From: an uncultured Chlorobiaceae bacterium
GTDB lineage: Bacteria > Bacteroidota > Chlorobiia > Chlorobiales > Chlorobiaceae
DNA length: 64,000 nt
Direction: 5' to 3'
Assembly: GCA_903939765.1 (NCBI GenBank)
Contig: CAJAIK010000115.1
Location: forward strand, 137,977 to 201,976
Position numbers and translations under genes: made by a program. The notes below the pieces were generated by a model. That model searched no databases. It saw only the letters and a program-made list of their open reading frames with translations, and had not been told where the DNA came from. Positions 44,525 to 54,559 of the stretch are shown here, piece after piece (the stretch's first letter is position 1; each line of letters starts with the position of its first letter).

Positions 44525-45466
44525 TCATGAAATATGGAACAAATTGGCTGCATACTGTTTGACCTGATGCATCATGGTTGATTCACCGGCAGCAAATGCT
44601 TCAAGCTGCTTTTTCAGGCCGGAGCCTTCACCATAAGTACAGTCTACACGATCCCACGATGGCAACACATCGTTTTCAATCCACTGCCAGCGCTGCTCCC
44701 GGTCCGTGACGCTCTTGATACCAGTCAGCGTTTCGAAATATCCTGAAAAGGATGAAAAAGAGGCTTTGACGTTTTCAACCGCTCCGGAAAAATCAAGCTC
44801 GCTTCCAAACGAAACGACAATCCTTCCCTGAGGACTGATCGCATCAAAAACCGGCTGCAAGGTATTGAGCTGTTCATGACGAAGCAACAGTACATTACCA
44901 TTCCATATCACCCTGCGGGCCTCCTCTTCATTTCCCGCTTTTTCCAGTATGCGAAACCCCTCATCAATCATCCTGAATCCTGTCAGCAAATATTCTTCAT
45001 TTTCTTTGCAGCAGTTTTTCTCAATCTCACCAATACCGCTTTCCTGATAGGCTGCATGTGCCCAGGCGATATCGGCAAAAATAGCATTGTTCCCACGACG
45101 GATTTCATCAAGATCGACAAGAAAAAGCTGCCGGGCTGCTACCGAATGCATAAATGAAGGAACTGAAAAAAGGTTGTTAAGGGCAGAACGGAACAACCTT
45201 GCGGGATCAAATGAAAAACCTTGATTCGTCGCCTCTTCCTGAATGACAAATTGATCAGGAGCATGCATCATTTCGGAAAACGCAAGCGCAATACCAACCT
45301 GCCGCGAAGCAAACGCAGCCATCCCTGCCCACTTGAACAGCTCCGGTTTCTGCAAATACCACGCCGCATACTGAGCTGTAATGGCTATGTTACGCTCTAC
45401 AATCCTCTCCTTCGGTGGCAAGCCGGATTCAAGCTGTTCAATCCATTCTTCTTTTGAGCGGCTCAT
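44525..45466 (-). CDS. Hypothetical protein (DUF2515-like, tentative)
   Basis: 313 aa ORF without a motif I can place firmly; ERNIAITAQYAAWYLQKPELFKWAGMAAFASRQVGIAL. Confidence 0.5.
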   Translation of the reverse strand: MSRSKEEWIEQLESGLPPKERIVERNIAITAQYAAWYLQKPELFKWAGMAAFASRQVGIALAFSEMMHAPDQFVIQEEATNQGFSFDPARLFRSALNNLFSVPSFMHSVAARQLFLVDLDEIRRGNNAIFADIAWAHAAYQESGIGEIEKNCCKENEEYLLTGFRMIDEGFRILEKAGNEEEARRVIWNGNVLLLRHEQLNTLQPVFDAISPQGRIVVSFGSELDFSGAVENVKASFSSFSGYFETLTGIKSVTDREQRWQWIENDVLPSWDRVDCTYGEGSGLKKQLEAFAAGESTMMHQVKQYAANLFHIS

Positions 45467-45680
45467 GACAATACTTTGGTCTTAAAGGGTTACTGCTGTC
45501 AAGGATATAAACCAACAAATCAGATTATAAATTTTCGTCCGCATCAAACCGTTGTCGTATTCCCTGGCAAGAGAAGCAGCAACATGATTACAGCTCGCAT
45601 TTCTTTACAGGTGTCACTCAATTGAGGATTTATTCAGCCGGTTTTGCTGTTTTCGTATTGACGTTTTTTATGAGCTGTTA

Positions 45681-46406
45681 ATGCAAAACTTTTTAAACAA
45701 AAACACCCCAAAAACAATGAAACCTCTTCAAAAACTTGCCAAATCATTCGTTTTTCTGCTCATTCTTGCCATGGCCAGCATGACCTGGGGCTGTGAGTCA
45801 TCAACGAATGCCGGTCGCGGTGCAGGTATTGGTGCAACGGCTGGCGGTGTTATTGGTGGTATTATCGGCAGCCGCTCGGGCAGTTGGGCGAAAGGGGCTA
45901 TTATCGGCGCCGTCATCGGCGGAGCTGGGGGAGCACTTATTGGCAACTACATGGACAAGCAGGCCGCTGAAATCGACCGCGATGTTGAGGGAGCGCGTGT
46001 TGAACGTGTCGGCGAAAGCATCAGGGTGATTTTCGACTCCGGCATTCTCTTCTCAACCGGCTCGGCAACCATAACCTCGACCAGCCGCTACAACATTGAA
46101 AAACTTGCACGCATTCTCAACCGCTATCACGACACAACCCTGGTCATCGAAGGTCATACCGACAATACCGGCAGCGAGACAGCAAACCAGTCTCTTTCCG
46201 AAAGAAGGGCTGAATCGGTAGCAAACCTGCTTGAGGCGTACGGTGTTTCCTCCAGAAGAGTCTCCCCGGTCGGGTTCGGTGAAACCCGTCCCGTTTCAAC
46301 CAACGAAACAGAAGAGGGGCGCAGGCTTAACCGTCGCGTGGAAGTGCTGATCTATGCGAACGACGACCTGAAACGTCAGGCAGATTCCGGCGAGTTGAGG
46401 TATTAA
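45681..46406 (+). CDS. OmpA-family lipoprotein with glycine-zipper domain
   Basis: MTWGCESS lipobox-like; GAGIGATAGGVIGGIIGSRSG; VIEGHTDNTGSETANQSLSERRAESVANLL. Confidence 0.92.
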   Translation: MQNFLNKNTPKTMKPLQKLAKSFVFLLILAMASMTWGCESSTNAGRGAGIGATAGGVIGGIIGSRSGSWAKGAIIGAVIGGAGGALIGNYMDKQAAEIDRDVEGARVERVGESIRVIFDSGILFSTGSATITSTSRYNIEKLARILNRYHDTTLVIEGHTDNTGSETANQSLSERRAESVANLLEAYGVSSRRVSPVGFGETRPVSTNETEEGRRLNRRVEVLIYANDDLKRQADSGELRY

Positions 46407-46433
46407 CTCTTTTTTTTAATGCAAGTTGTCAAT

Positions 46434-46478
46434 CCAGTAAAAAAGCCTGAACTCCATCTTTTCAGGCTTTTTTACTGG
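46434..46478. terminator. Bidirectional rho-independent terminator
   Basis: Perfect 18-bp inverted repeat CCAGTAAAAAAGCCTGAA / TTCAGGCTTTTTTACTGG with 9-nt loop. Confidence 0.85.
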
Positions 46479-46592
46479 CGCACTGGGGGGAAAAAACAAA
46501 AAATGGTTACATTCCCTCCGTCCAAAACAAGCCTGACCAAAATGGATGATTATGTCAGCACACTCTCCTTTGTAAAACATAACGCACCAACC

Positions 46593-46988
46593 ATGATCTA
46601 TTTCAAAACTGCCGAAGAGGTCCTTTTTCAATGGGTTACACGAGTCTGCAGCGGAAATGCCGACGACATTGCTGCGCTTTATCATGAATCGGCTGTCCTT
46701 ATTCCTACCTTTTCTCCCCATACCGTCATAACCCCCGAGGGAGTAAGAGACTACTTTGGACAGCTTGCGACACGGGACGGTCTTGGTGTCCGTTTGCACA
46801 ACAAGGCACTCAGAAAACAGTCAGTAAGCGATACCTTGCATACTCTGAGCGGCATCTGCTCCTTTGAATTTGAAGTCGACCAGGTACTGCTCTCCTTTCC
46901 TTCACGATTTACTTTTGTCATCGATATATCGCTTCCGAAACCCATTCTGCACCACCACTCATCGCAGGTACCAAGGAATCTTTCGTAA
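46593..46988 (+). CDS. SnoaL/CaMKII-association-domain-like protein (start uncertain)
   Basis: QWVTRVCSGNADDIAALYHESAVLIPTFSPHTVITPEGVRDYFGQL. Confidence 0.6.
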   Translation: MIYFKTAEEVLFQWVTRVCSGNADDIAALYHESAVLIPTFSPHTVITPEGVRDYFGQLATRDGLGVRLHNKALRKQSVSDTLHTLSGICSFEFEVDQVLLSFPSRFTFVIDISLPKPILHHHSSQVPRNLS

Positions 46989-47032
46989 ATTCCGTAATGT
47001 TTCACCCAACGCCCAAAGAGAGGAATTACGAA

Positions 47033-49696
47033 ATGTACCGAAGCATTGCTGACTATGGCCTTATCGGGGATCTCCACTCTACCGCCCTTGTCTCTAAAGA
47101 TGGCTCAATTGATTACTGTTCTCTTCCCTGGCTCGACTCCCCGACCATCTTCGCCTCACTGCTCGATGATGAGCAGGGGGGCTTTTTCAGCCTCCACCCT
47201 TCGGAACCCTTCTCCTCTGAACAGGAATATCTGACCAACACCAATATTCTCTCCTGCCGGTTTCGTACAAGGAGCGCCGAAGCGCTGCTTCATAACTTTA
47301 TGGTTGTGGAAAATAATGCCCACATCAAAAAGACAAAACATCGCATCCATCGCTGTCTGAAGGTCATCAGGGGCAACATGCATTTTACGCTCACCCTGAC
47401 ACCCCGGCCGGAGTATGCAACGGTGGTTCCCTCCATTACAGAGGACGGCGCCAACCACTTTACGGTCAGTTATGGAGACAAAACCCTTTCACTTGCCCTG
47501 GCAGGCTGCCAGGCCAGTGTCCTTGGTAACCGTGCGGGAGAGCTGAGACTGGCGTTGCAACTTGAAGCTGGTGAAGAGGCCCATATAGACCTGATCTACG
47601 GAACCCATAACAGCCAGGACCCCCTCCCTTGTCCTTTTGAAGAAAACAGGATATTCTGGCAGGATTGGGTACTCCCCTGTCTGGGCGAGCGATGTGCCTA
47701 TCTTGGAGAGTTCACCCCGATGATCAACCGCTCTCTGTTGCTGCTCAAACTACTGACCTTTCAGCCTACCGGTGCCATTGCTGCGGCAGCAACGACCTCC
47801 CTTCCTGAAACATTTGGCGGTGAGAGAAACTGGGATTACCGCTTCAGTTGGCTGAGAGATGCCGCATTTACCCTTAAAGCGCTCTTCTCTGTCGGCCACG
47901 TCGCCGAAGCAGATGCTTACCTCCGCTGGGTGCACGAAACCTATCGCAAATACGGAAGCAGTAACCTGCAGATCATGTACACCCTGCACGGCAACGACCG
48001 GCTTAACGAAAAAGAGCTCAGCCACCTGAAAGGGTACCGTAATTCAAGGCCTGTACGGATCGGCAACGACGCTCACCGGCAGAACCAGTGGGACTTTTAC
48101 GGTGAAGTCATGGATGCGGCCCTCCGGTTATCGGATTATGCAGGAAAAATTGATGAGGAACTCTGGCCGTTTTTCCGGGAAATCTGCGCCCTTGCCATTG
48201 AAAACTGGCAAAAACCCGATGACGGAATATGGGAAGTGCGCAACGGTCCGCACCATTTCGTCTATTCAAAAGTGATGTGCTGGGTCGCCCTCGACCGCGG
48301 GATAACCATTGCCCGCCGTTTCGGCTTTGATGCTCCTCTCGATTATTGGCTGAAAGAGCGGGAACTGATCCGTGAGGATATTCTGACGAAGGGATTCAAT
48401 AAGTCGCTCAACAGTTTTGTCCAGAAATATGGCTCTTCAGAGCTTGATGCAAGCCTTTTGCTGCTGCCGATTGTCGGCTTTCTTCCCGCAAAAGATGCAA
48501 GAGTGCTGGGAACAATCAACGCATGCCGTGAAAAGCTGATGCAGGGTGGATTTCTGCTTCGCTACAAGGCGGAAGACGGCCTGAAAGGCGATGAGGGAGG
48601 ATTTATTCTCTGCAACTTCTGGCTGGTAGAGTGCCTGGCGCTTTCAGAAAAGAGCGAGGAAGCTCTTGCGTTGCTCAAGCAAACCGTGAACGCATCAAAT
48701 CACCTTGGGCTCTTTTCAGAAGAGTTTGAGAGTTCGACGCATGAAATGCTGGGCAATTTTCCCCAGGCTTTCAGTCATATCGGCTATATCAATGCTGTTG
48801 CCGCGATTCTGGCAGCAGAGAACCGTCTCCATGAAACAGGAACAGAGGCCCGTTGCGGAGAGCCGTTAGAACAAAACATGCCCCTTCAGGTAGTCCTGAA
48901 CCCTGAACGAATCGCTAACCCGCAAGCCACCATCGCTCTCGCGGCCGAATTAAAAAAGAGGCTTGGCCGACTGCAGGGAGCATTTTTCAATACAGAAAAG
49001 GGCGTGGTCAATTACAAGGCACTGAAGCACTCCGAAGAGTTTGAGCGATACCTTCACCTGGCTGGATCGCTCAACACCTTCAATCTGGAGCACCTCCAAA
49101 ACGATGCTGAAAAAAAGGCATTCTGGATCAATATCTATAACGTGCTTATTATTCACGGAGTCATTGAATTCGACATTCAGGGCTCCGTGTTTGAAATCCC
49201 GAATTTTTTTGGCCGGATTGGCTACACCATCGGAAACCTCTTTTTCACGCCTGACGACATTGAGCACGGCATACTCCGCCATAACCGGGCGCACCCGCAC
49301 TTTCCCTTCAAACCCTTTCCGGCGCTCGATCAACGCAGCCAGCTTACGGTAACTTCATTCGATTTCCGTATCCATTTCGCACTCTTCTGCGCATCGTCAT
49401 CCTGTGCTCCCATCGAGTTCTACGATGCAGCACCCATTGACCGGCAACTCGATACCGCAACAAGAAGTTTTATCAACCGTGACGGGATGAAAATTGACCG
49501 GAAAAACAACACGCTCTGGATGTCATCGCTCTTTCAGAGGTATGGCGAAGATTTCGGAAGCACTATGCGCAACATAATCCTGTTGCTGCTGCCGTATATG
49601 GATGAAGAAAAAAGAGGGTGGACAGAAGAGAACCTTGATTCCCTTCACATCCGATACCTGCCCTACAACTGGAATATGAACACCAGCCTGCAATAG
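47033..49696 (+). CDS. GH15 (glucoamylase/trehalase-like) domain fused to C-terminal DUF547 domain
   Basis: YRSIADYGLIGDLHSTALVSKDGSIDYCSLPWLDSPTIFASLLD; GGERNWDYRFSWLRDAAFTLKAL; C-term KKAFWINIYNVLIIHGVIEF...FALFCASSSCAPIEFYDAAPIDRQLDTATRSFINRD. Confidence 0.9.
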   Translation: MYRSIADYGLIGDLHSTALVSKDGSIDYCSLPWLDSPTIFASLLDDEQGGFFSLHPSEPFSSEQEYLTNTNILSCRFRTRSAEALLHNFMVVENNAHIKKTKHRIHRCLKVIRGNMHFTLTLTPRPEYATVVPSITEDGANHFTVSYGDKTLSLALAGCQASVLGNRAGELRLALQLEAGEEAHIDLIYGTHNSQDPLPCPFEENRIFWQDWVLPCLGERCAYLGEFTPMINRSLLLLKLLTFQPTGAIAAAATTSLPETFGGERNWDYRFSWLRDAAFTLKALFSVGHVAEADAYLRWVHETYRKYGSSNLQIMYTLHGNDRLNEKELSHLKGYRNSRPVRIGNDAHRQNQWDFYGEVMDAALRLSDYAGKIDEELWPFFREICALAIENWQKPDDGIWEVRNGPHHFVYSKVMCWVALDRGITIARRFGFDAPLDYWLKERELIREDILTKGFNKSLNSFVQKYGSSELDASLLLLPIVGFLPAKDARVLGTINACREKLMQGGFLLRYKAEDGLKGDEGGFILCNFWLVECLALSEKSEEALALLKQTVNASNHLGLFSEEFESSTHEMLGNFPQAFSHIGYINAVAAILAAENRLHETGTEARCGEPLEQNMPLQVVLNPERIANPQATIALAAELKKRLGRLQGAFFNTEKGVVNYKALKHSEEFERYLHLAGSLNTFNLEHLQNDAEKKAFWINIYNVLIIHGVIEFDIQGSVFEIPNFFGRIGYTIGNLFFTPDDIEHGILRHNRAHPHFPFKPFPALDQRSQLTVTSFDFRIHFALFCASSSCAPIEFYDAAPIDRQLDTATRSFINRDGMKIDRKNNTLWMSSLFQRYGEDFGSTMRNIILLLLPYMDEEKRGWTEENLDSLHIRYLPYNWNMNTSLQ

Positions 49697-49708
49697 GGCG
49701 CCACCCGT

Positions 49709-50770
49709 CTATTTCAGGGCAAGCTCTTTCATCTCACTTTCAAGGTGATCGAGCTTTGCTTTCATGGCTCCAAGATTACGCAGCATCGCCTCGTGCTTCA
49801 ACTGGTCGCGCATAGGCTGAGCCGGATAACCACGAAGCGCTATACCGGGCTGAAGAAACGATTTCGAAATACCCGCCTGCGCTGCAACCTGTATTCGGTC
49901 AGCAAGTTCGAGATGACCGGCAAATCCAGCCTGCCCACCAATCACGCACTGACGTCCGAGTGTTACACTGCCGGAAATACCCGCCTGGGCAGCAATAACG
50001 GTATCTTCACCAATCCGGCAGTTGTGGGCAATCTGAACGAGGTTATCAATCTTGGCTCCCCGGCCAATCACCGTACTGCCCATAGTGGCCCGGTCAAGAG
50101 TAGCATTGGCCCCGATTTCAACATCATCGCCAATTTCAACAATGCCCATCTGCGGAATCTTTACATAAGAGCCGTCACTCTGTGGAGCAAAACCAAAACC
50201 ATCAGCACCAATAACACTTCCCGAATGAATAACCACCCTTTTGCCGATAATGGTGCCATCATAACAGGTAACAGAGGGAAAAAGAATGCAATCGTCACCA
50301 ACAGAGACATCGTGCAAAAGAACCGTATGCGCGCCAATGACGGTGTTGCTGCCAATCGAGCATCGATCACCAATCACGGCGAATGCTCCAATCGAGACGC
50401 CGTCACCCATGGTAACACCTTCACCAATAACCGCCGATGAGGAAATGCCTTTTGCAGCTACAATTCGGGGTGTTGCAAATTTCTTGAGAAGAAAAACGAA
50501 TGCTGTATAGGGGTCACTGACCTTGAGGAACGAAATAGTGTGGCAGAATTGATCAACAGAAACCGAATGATGGACAATAACAAGTGAGGCCGCCGTGGTG
50601 GAAAGATATTTTGCATACTTCTCGTTGGCCACAAAGCTTACCTGCCCTTTTTGTGCCGTTTCAATTTTTGCCGGAGCCGAAATGATCCGATCGCCATCCC
50701 CTTCCAGTTCAACAGCATCAAAAAACTGCCGAAGGTAGCTCTGGATATCCTTGATTGTCATATTTGTCAC
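49709..50770 (-). CDS. lpxD: UDP-3-O-(3-hydroxymyristoyl)glucosamine N-acyltransferase
   Basis: Hexapeptide repeats; [54 protein letters not shown]. Confidence 0.95.
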   Translation of the reverse strand: MTNMTIKDIQSYLRQFFDAVELEGDGDRIISAPAKIETAQKGQVSFVANEKYAKYLSTTAASLVIVHHSVSVDQFCHTISFLKVSDPYTAFVFLLKKFATPRIVAAKGISSSAVIGEGVTMGDGVSIGAFAVIGDRCSIGSNTVIGAHTVLLHDVSVGDDCILFPSVTCYDGTIIGKRVVIHSGSVIGADGFGFAPQSDGSYVKIPQMGIVEIGDDVEIGANATLDRATMGSTVIGRGAKIDNLVQIAHNCRIGEDTVIAAQAGISGSVTLGRQCVIGGQAGFAGHLELADRIQVAAQAGISKSFLQPGIALRGYPAQPMRDQLKHEAMLRNLGAMKAKLDHLESEMKELALK

Positions 50771-50926
50771 GTCAATAAACTCCCTTTAGAAAGAAGAAAA
50801 AATTAATTAACTTTTCGGCCTTTTTAATTATATTTGGCCTCCCTTGAATGGTTTGGCCTGAAAAGGAACCTGAAACACTCATGGGCATTAACCGTACTGC
50901 CATAATATAACCCCTTTCATCCGAAT

Positions 50927-51910
50927 ATGCAGGACATGACGGCAAAACCCATTAAAATTTTTGCAGGACGCAGCAATCCGGCTCTTGCAGAAAAGATTGC
51001 TCAGTACCTCGACATGTCACTTGGCAACGCCAAGGTTCAAAACTTTTCTGACGGGGAAATTTCGGTAAACTATTTTGAATCTATCCGCGGCTCGGATATG
51101 TTCATTATCCAGTCAACCAATCCTCCTGGCGACAACCTGATGGAACTGCTGATCATGATTGATGCTGCGAGAAGATCGTCCGCCGCAAGAATCACCGCAG
51201 TCATTCCTTACTACGGCTATGCCCGACAGGACAGAAAAGATCGCCCCCGTGTCGCCATCACGGCAAAGCTTGTCGCCAACTTGCTTACCCAGGCCGGAGC
51301 CCATAGAATCCTGACCATGGATCTTCATGCACCTCAGATTCAGGGATTTTTTGACATCCCGTTTGATCACCTGTACTCCAGTGTCATTCTGATTGACCAT
51401 ATCCGGCATAGAGAGTTTCGCGACAACCTTGTTGTTGCATCCCCGGATGTCGGCGGTGTAAAGCTGGCACGAAAATTTGCTGAAGAACTCGGTACCGATC
51501 TGGTCATTGTTGACAAACGTCGCCCGGCAGCCAACGTTGCTGAAGTAATGAACATTATCGGCGATGTCAACGGCAAGAATGTTCTGCTGGTTGACGATAT
51601 GATCGACACTGCCGGTACCATTGTCAACGCCGCAAAAGCGATTCGTGAAGCTGGCGGCCTTAAAATCTATGCCGCAACAACGCACCCGATTCTTTCCGGA
51701 CCGGCAATCGAGAGAATCGACGCATCCATACTTGAAAAGGTGATCGTAACCGATTCGGTTGTCACCAATCACGCCTATTCACCGAAAATTGAGACCGTCA
51801 CCGTCAGCAATCTCTTCGGCGAAGCTATCAAGCGTATTTATGAAGATGATTCTGTCAGTTGCCTGTTCGACAGTAAAAATATCATCGAAAAACTTACGAA
51901 CCTTCATTAA
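50927..51910 (+). CDS. prs: Ribose-phosphate pyrophosphokinase
   Basis: FSDGEISVNYFESIRGSDMFIIQSTNPPGDNLMELLIMIDA; NVLLVDDMIDTAGTIVNAA. Confidence 0.96.
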   Translation: MQDMTAKPIKIFAGRSNPALAEKIAQYLDMSLGNAKVQNFSDGEISVNYFESIRGSDMFIIQSTNPPGDNLMELLIMIDAARRSSAARITAVIPYYGYARQDRKDRPRVAITAKLVANLLTQAGAHRILTMDLHAPQIQGFFDIPFDHLYSSVILIDHIRHREFRDNLVVASPDVGGVKLARKFAEELGTDLVIVDKRRPAANVAEVMNIIGDVNGKNVLLVDDMIDTAGTIVNAAKAIREAGGLKIYAATTHPILSGPAIERIDASILEKVIVTDSVVTNHAYSPKIETVTVSNLFGEAIKRIYEDDSVSCLFDSKNIIEKLTNLH

Positions 51911-51941
51911 ACACAAGCGATAACAGAGATAAAGGAAGAGC

Positions 51942-52538
51942 ATGGAAACCATTGTATTAGCTGTAACACCCCGGATCATCAAAAAGAATGATGCCAAAAG
52001 ACTTCGTTTAAGTGGTGTTGTACCCGCAGTAGTCTATCATAAGGGCGAAGAGACCGTAGCCATAAGCGTCAATGAACTGGCACTCAAAAAGCTGGTGCAC
52101 ACAGCCGAATCGCATATTATCGATCTTCAGTTCCCGGATGGCAAAATCAAACGCTCTTTTATCAAAGAGGTTCAATTTCACCCGGTGACCGACAAAATCA
52201 TTCATACCGACTTTCAGCTCTTCTCAGCCGAGGAGATTATTGAGCTTGAAGTCCCTGTTGCTGTTTCCGGCGAGAGTGCTGGCGTTGAAAAAGGCGGAAA
52301 ACTGCTGATTATCCTCCACGCACTGACCATCAAAGGCAAACCGGAAGATATGCCCGATCACCTTGTTGTCGATGTTACGGCACTTGAAATCGGCCATTCC
52401 ATCCACGTCAAGGAGATCCCGATGGATGCATACGCCGGCCTGCAGATCATGGATAATCCCGACGCTCCGGTCATTACCGTTCTTGCATCGAAAACAGCCG
52501 ATGCTACTGTCGAAGTGGCTCCAACAACAGCAAGCTGA
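51942..52538 (+). CDS. rplY: 50S ribosomal protein L25/general stress protein Ctc
   Basis: N-terminal RIIKKNDAKRLRLSGVVPAVVYHKG; HTDFQLFSAEEIIELEVPVAVSGESAGVEKGGKL. Confidence 0.93.
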   Translation: METIVLAVTPRIIKKNDAKRLRLSGVVPAVVYHKGEETVAISVNELALKKLVHTAESHIIDLQFPDGKIKRSFIKEVQFHPVTDKIIHTDFQLFSAEEIIELEVPVAVSGESAGVEKGGKLLIILHALTIKGKPEDMPDHLVVDVTALEIGHSIHVKEIPMDAYAGLQIMDNPDAPVITVLASKTADATVEVAPTTAS

Positions 52539-52584
52539 GAGCATTTCAACTTCTGTTGACAAAACGGGGTATCTTATACCATGC

Positions 52585-52619
52585 AAAGCTGCTTTTCTTT
52601 TTCGAAAAGCAGCTTTTTC
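52585..52619 (+). terminator. Rho-independent terminator after rplY
   Basis: AAAGCTGCTTTTC / GAAAAGCAGCTTT stem followed by Ts. Confidence 0.85.
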
Positions 52620-52659
52620 TGGTTCCGGGAGACAACATTAACCGATAGCCACCAAGAGC

Positions 52660-54117
52660 TTGAAAACAGATTGCAGCACACCAGCACCCCTGCTGAACAT
52701 TCACCCCGGTGCAGGGCCGAACAGATCACACAAAAAAGGAGTGAGCGTTTTTCTGTTGATCGCTCTTCTTGCTTTTCTGCTTATCCTGATTATCCAGGGC
52801 AATCTTGTACTGATCAGTTTCCGTTCGCTCTTTACCGCAATAGCGCTGATTATCTCTGAACCGGAAGCATTCCTGGAGATTTTTACGGCTGAGATTCTCG
52901 AATTTTGGATTGCCGCCATCTACCTTGTTGCCGTACCAATCATTCTGGCGCTTATTGCCTGGAAATCATACCGAAAAAACGCTGCCAAACAACAAAAAAA
53001 TGATGAGCTGAGCCTTGGTAAAATAAGCCTCAAAGCCTTCATGCGCAACACCATAGCACTATACGCCTCGGCTATTGTCTTTATCCTCTACTCGGCAGCA
53101 TTCCTTGCACCTTTAATCGCCCCCTTCAGCCCCTACGATCAGCAAGACTTTTTGGTCACCGCCTATCAGCCACCCCTCGCCCAATTAGAGGCACTGGTAC
53201 TCCGGCAACCAAAAAACCTCATCATACCTCTTCAGCAAGGGAGCGGAACAACCGTCAATCTTGCCAACAGCCTCATCAGCGATTTTCAGCTTCTGAAAAC
53301 ACGCAACGAGCCAAACGCCATCCGCTTTGTCAACGAATACCGGATTGAAGGCAACAACGTCATCTACCGTCAGGGTATGCGCACAAAAAACATCGCCCTC
53401 GGGGAGTTGGCAGGAGGTAAAACAAACAACATCGCCGTTACGCGCATCTTTATCCTCGGAACAGACCAGTATGGGCGCGACATTCTCAGCCGGGTCATCT
53501 ACGGCTCAAAAATCTCACTCTCCATCGGCTTTCTTGTTGTTTTGATCTCCGTCACCCTCGGCACCGTCATCGGTGTCACATCAGGCTATTTTGGCGGCTG
53601 GATCGACGCAATCATGATGCGGATTGTTGACATCCTTATAGCCTTTCCGGCACTCTTTCTCATCCTCATCATTATAGCCACCTTCGGTAACTCAATCTAC
53701 CTCATTGTCATTACCCTCTCCTTTACCGGATGGATGGGAGTTGCAAGGATTGTGAGGAGCCAGGTGCTTTCGCTCAAGGAACAGGAGTTCATCCTTGCCG
53801 CCAAATCCCTTGGCCTTTCCAGCATGAGGATCATTTTCCGCCACCTTGCACCCAACACCCTCACTCCGGTTATCATTGCGGCAACACTCCGGATCGGGAG
53901 CATTATTTTGACCGAAGCCGGACTCTCCTTTCTTGGGCTCGGCGTTCAGCCGCCAACACCAAGCTGGGGAAACATTATCAATGAAGGACGCGACAGCCTT
54001 TTGAACTACTGGTGGATTTCAACGTTCCCGGGCATTGCAATACTGACCACCGTGGTCTGCTTCAATTTGATCGGTGACGGCGTCCGCGATGCCCTTGACC
54101 CCAGAATGAGAGGATAG
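52660..54117 (+). CDS. Dipeptide/oligopeptide ABC transporter permease (DppC/OppC type) with long periplasmic insert
   Basis: GTDQYGRDILSRVIYGSKISLSIGFLVV; EAGLSFLGLGVQPPTPSWGNIINEGRD. Confidence 0.92.
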   Translation: MKTDCSTPAPLLNIHPGAGPNRSHKKGVSVFLLIALLAFLLILIIQGNLVLISFRSLFTAIALIISEPEAFLEIFTAEILEFWIAAIYLVAVPIILALIAWKSYRKNAAKQQKNDELSLGKISLKAFMRNTIALYASAIVFILYSAAFLAPLIAPFSPYDQQDFLVTAYQPPLAQLEALVLRQPKNLIIPLQQGSGTTVNLANSLISDFQLLKTRNEPNAIRFVNEYRIEGNNVIYRQGMRTKNIALGELAGGKTNNIAVTRIFILGTDQYGRDILSRVIYGSKISLSIGFLVVLISVTLGTVIGVTSGYFGGWIDAIMMRIVDILIAFPALFLILIIIATFGNSIYLIVITLSFTGWMGVARIVRSQVLSLKEQEFILAAKSLGLSSMRIIFRHLAPNTLTPVIIAATLRIGSIILTEAGLSFLGLGVQPPTPSWGNIINEGRDSLLNYWWISTFPGIAILTTVVCFNLIGDGVRDALDPRMRG

Positions 54118-54174
54118 CCAGAATGAGATGAGAGGAAAAGCACGAAGAGTTTCGACACCAAAAGAGAGTCGTGT

Positions 54175-54462
54175 ATGAAAAAAACAGTACAACTCACGCT
54201 GCTTGAGAACGCATTAAAAACGGCAGGCTACACGGTGCGCTACGAAAAAGGCAACTTCCTCGGAGGAGAATGTCGACTCAAAGAGGAGAATGTCGTTATC
54301 GTCAACAAGTTCCTTCCGCTCGAAGGAAAAATCTGTACCCTTGCCCTGGCCATCAGCAAAATCAGCCCATCTGACCTCTCCACTGATATCGCAAAAATTA
54401 TTGACAGCCTTGAGACTGCATCCCGCAAGCAAACCGAAAAACTGACGGGTCAAACCTCATGA
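54175..54462 (+). CDS. Hypothetical protein (95 aa)
   Basis: Good ORF in gap: MKKTVQLTLLENALKTAGYTVRYEKGNFLGGECRLKEENVVIVNKFLPLEGK. Confidence 0.55.
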   Translation: MKKTVQLTLLENALKTAGYTVRYEKGNFLGGECRLKEENVVIVNKFLPLEGKICTLALAISKISPSDLSTDIAKIIDSLETASRKQTEKLTGQTS

Positions 54463-54559
54463 AACTGCGCCTGCACCAAACATTCAGTTCTTTTCTGGTA
54501 AACACAGAGGAAAGATCGGACAACAGGTTCAAAAATCAGAAGCCTTTCCAGTCCGAATT

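Noticed and set aside
49745-50440. 231-aa + strand ORF opposite lpxD rich in Asn/Thr
   Set aside because: Antisense reading of the hexapeptide repeats of lpxD produces the periodic Asn/Thr pattern.
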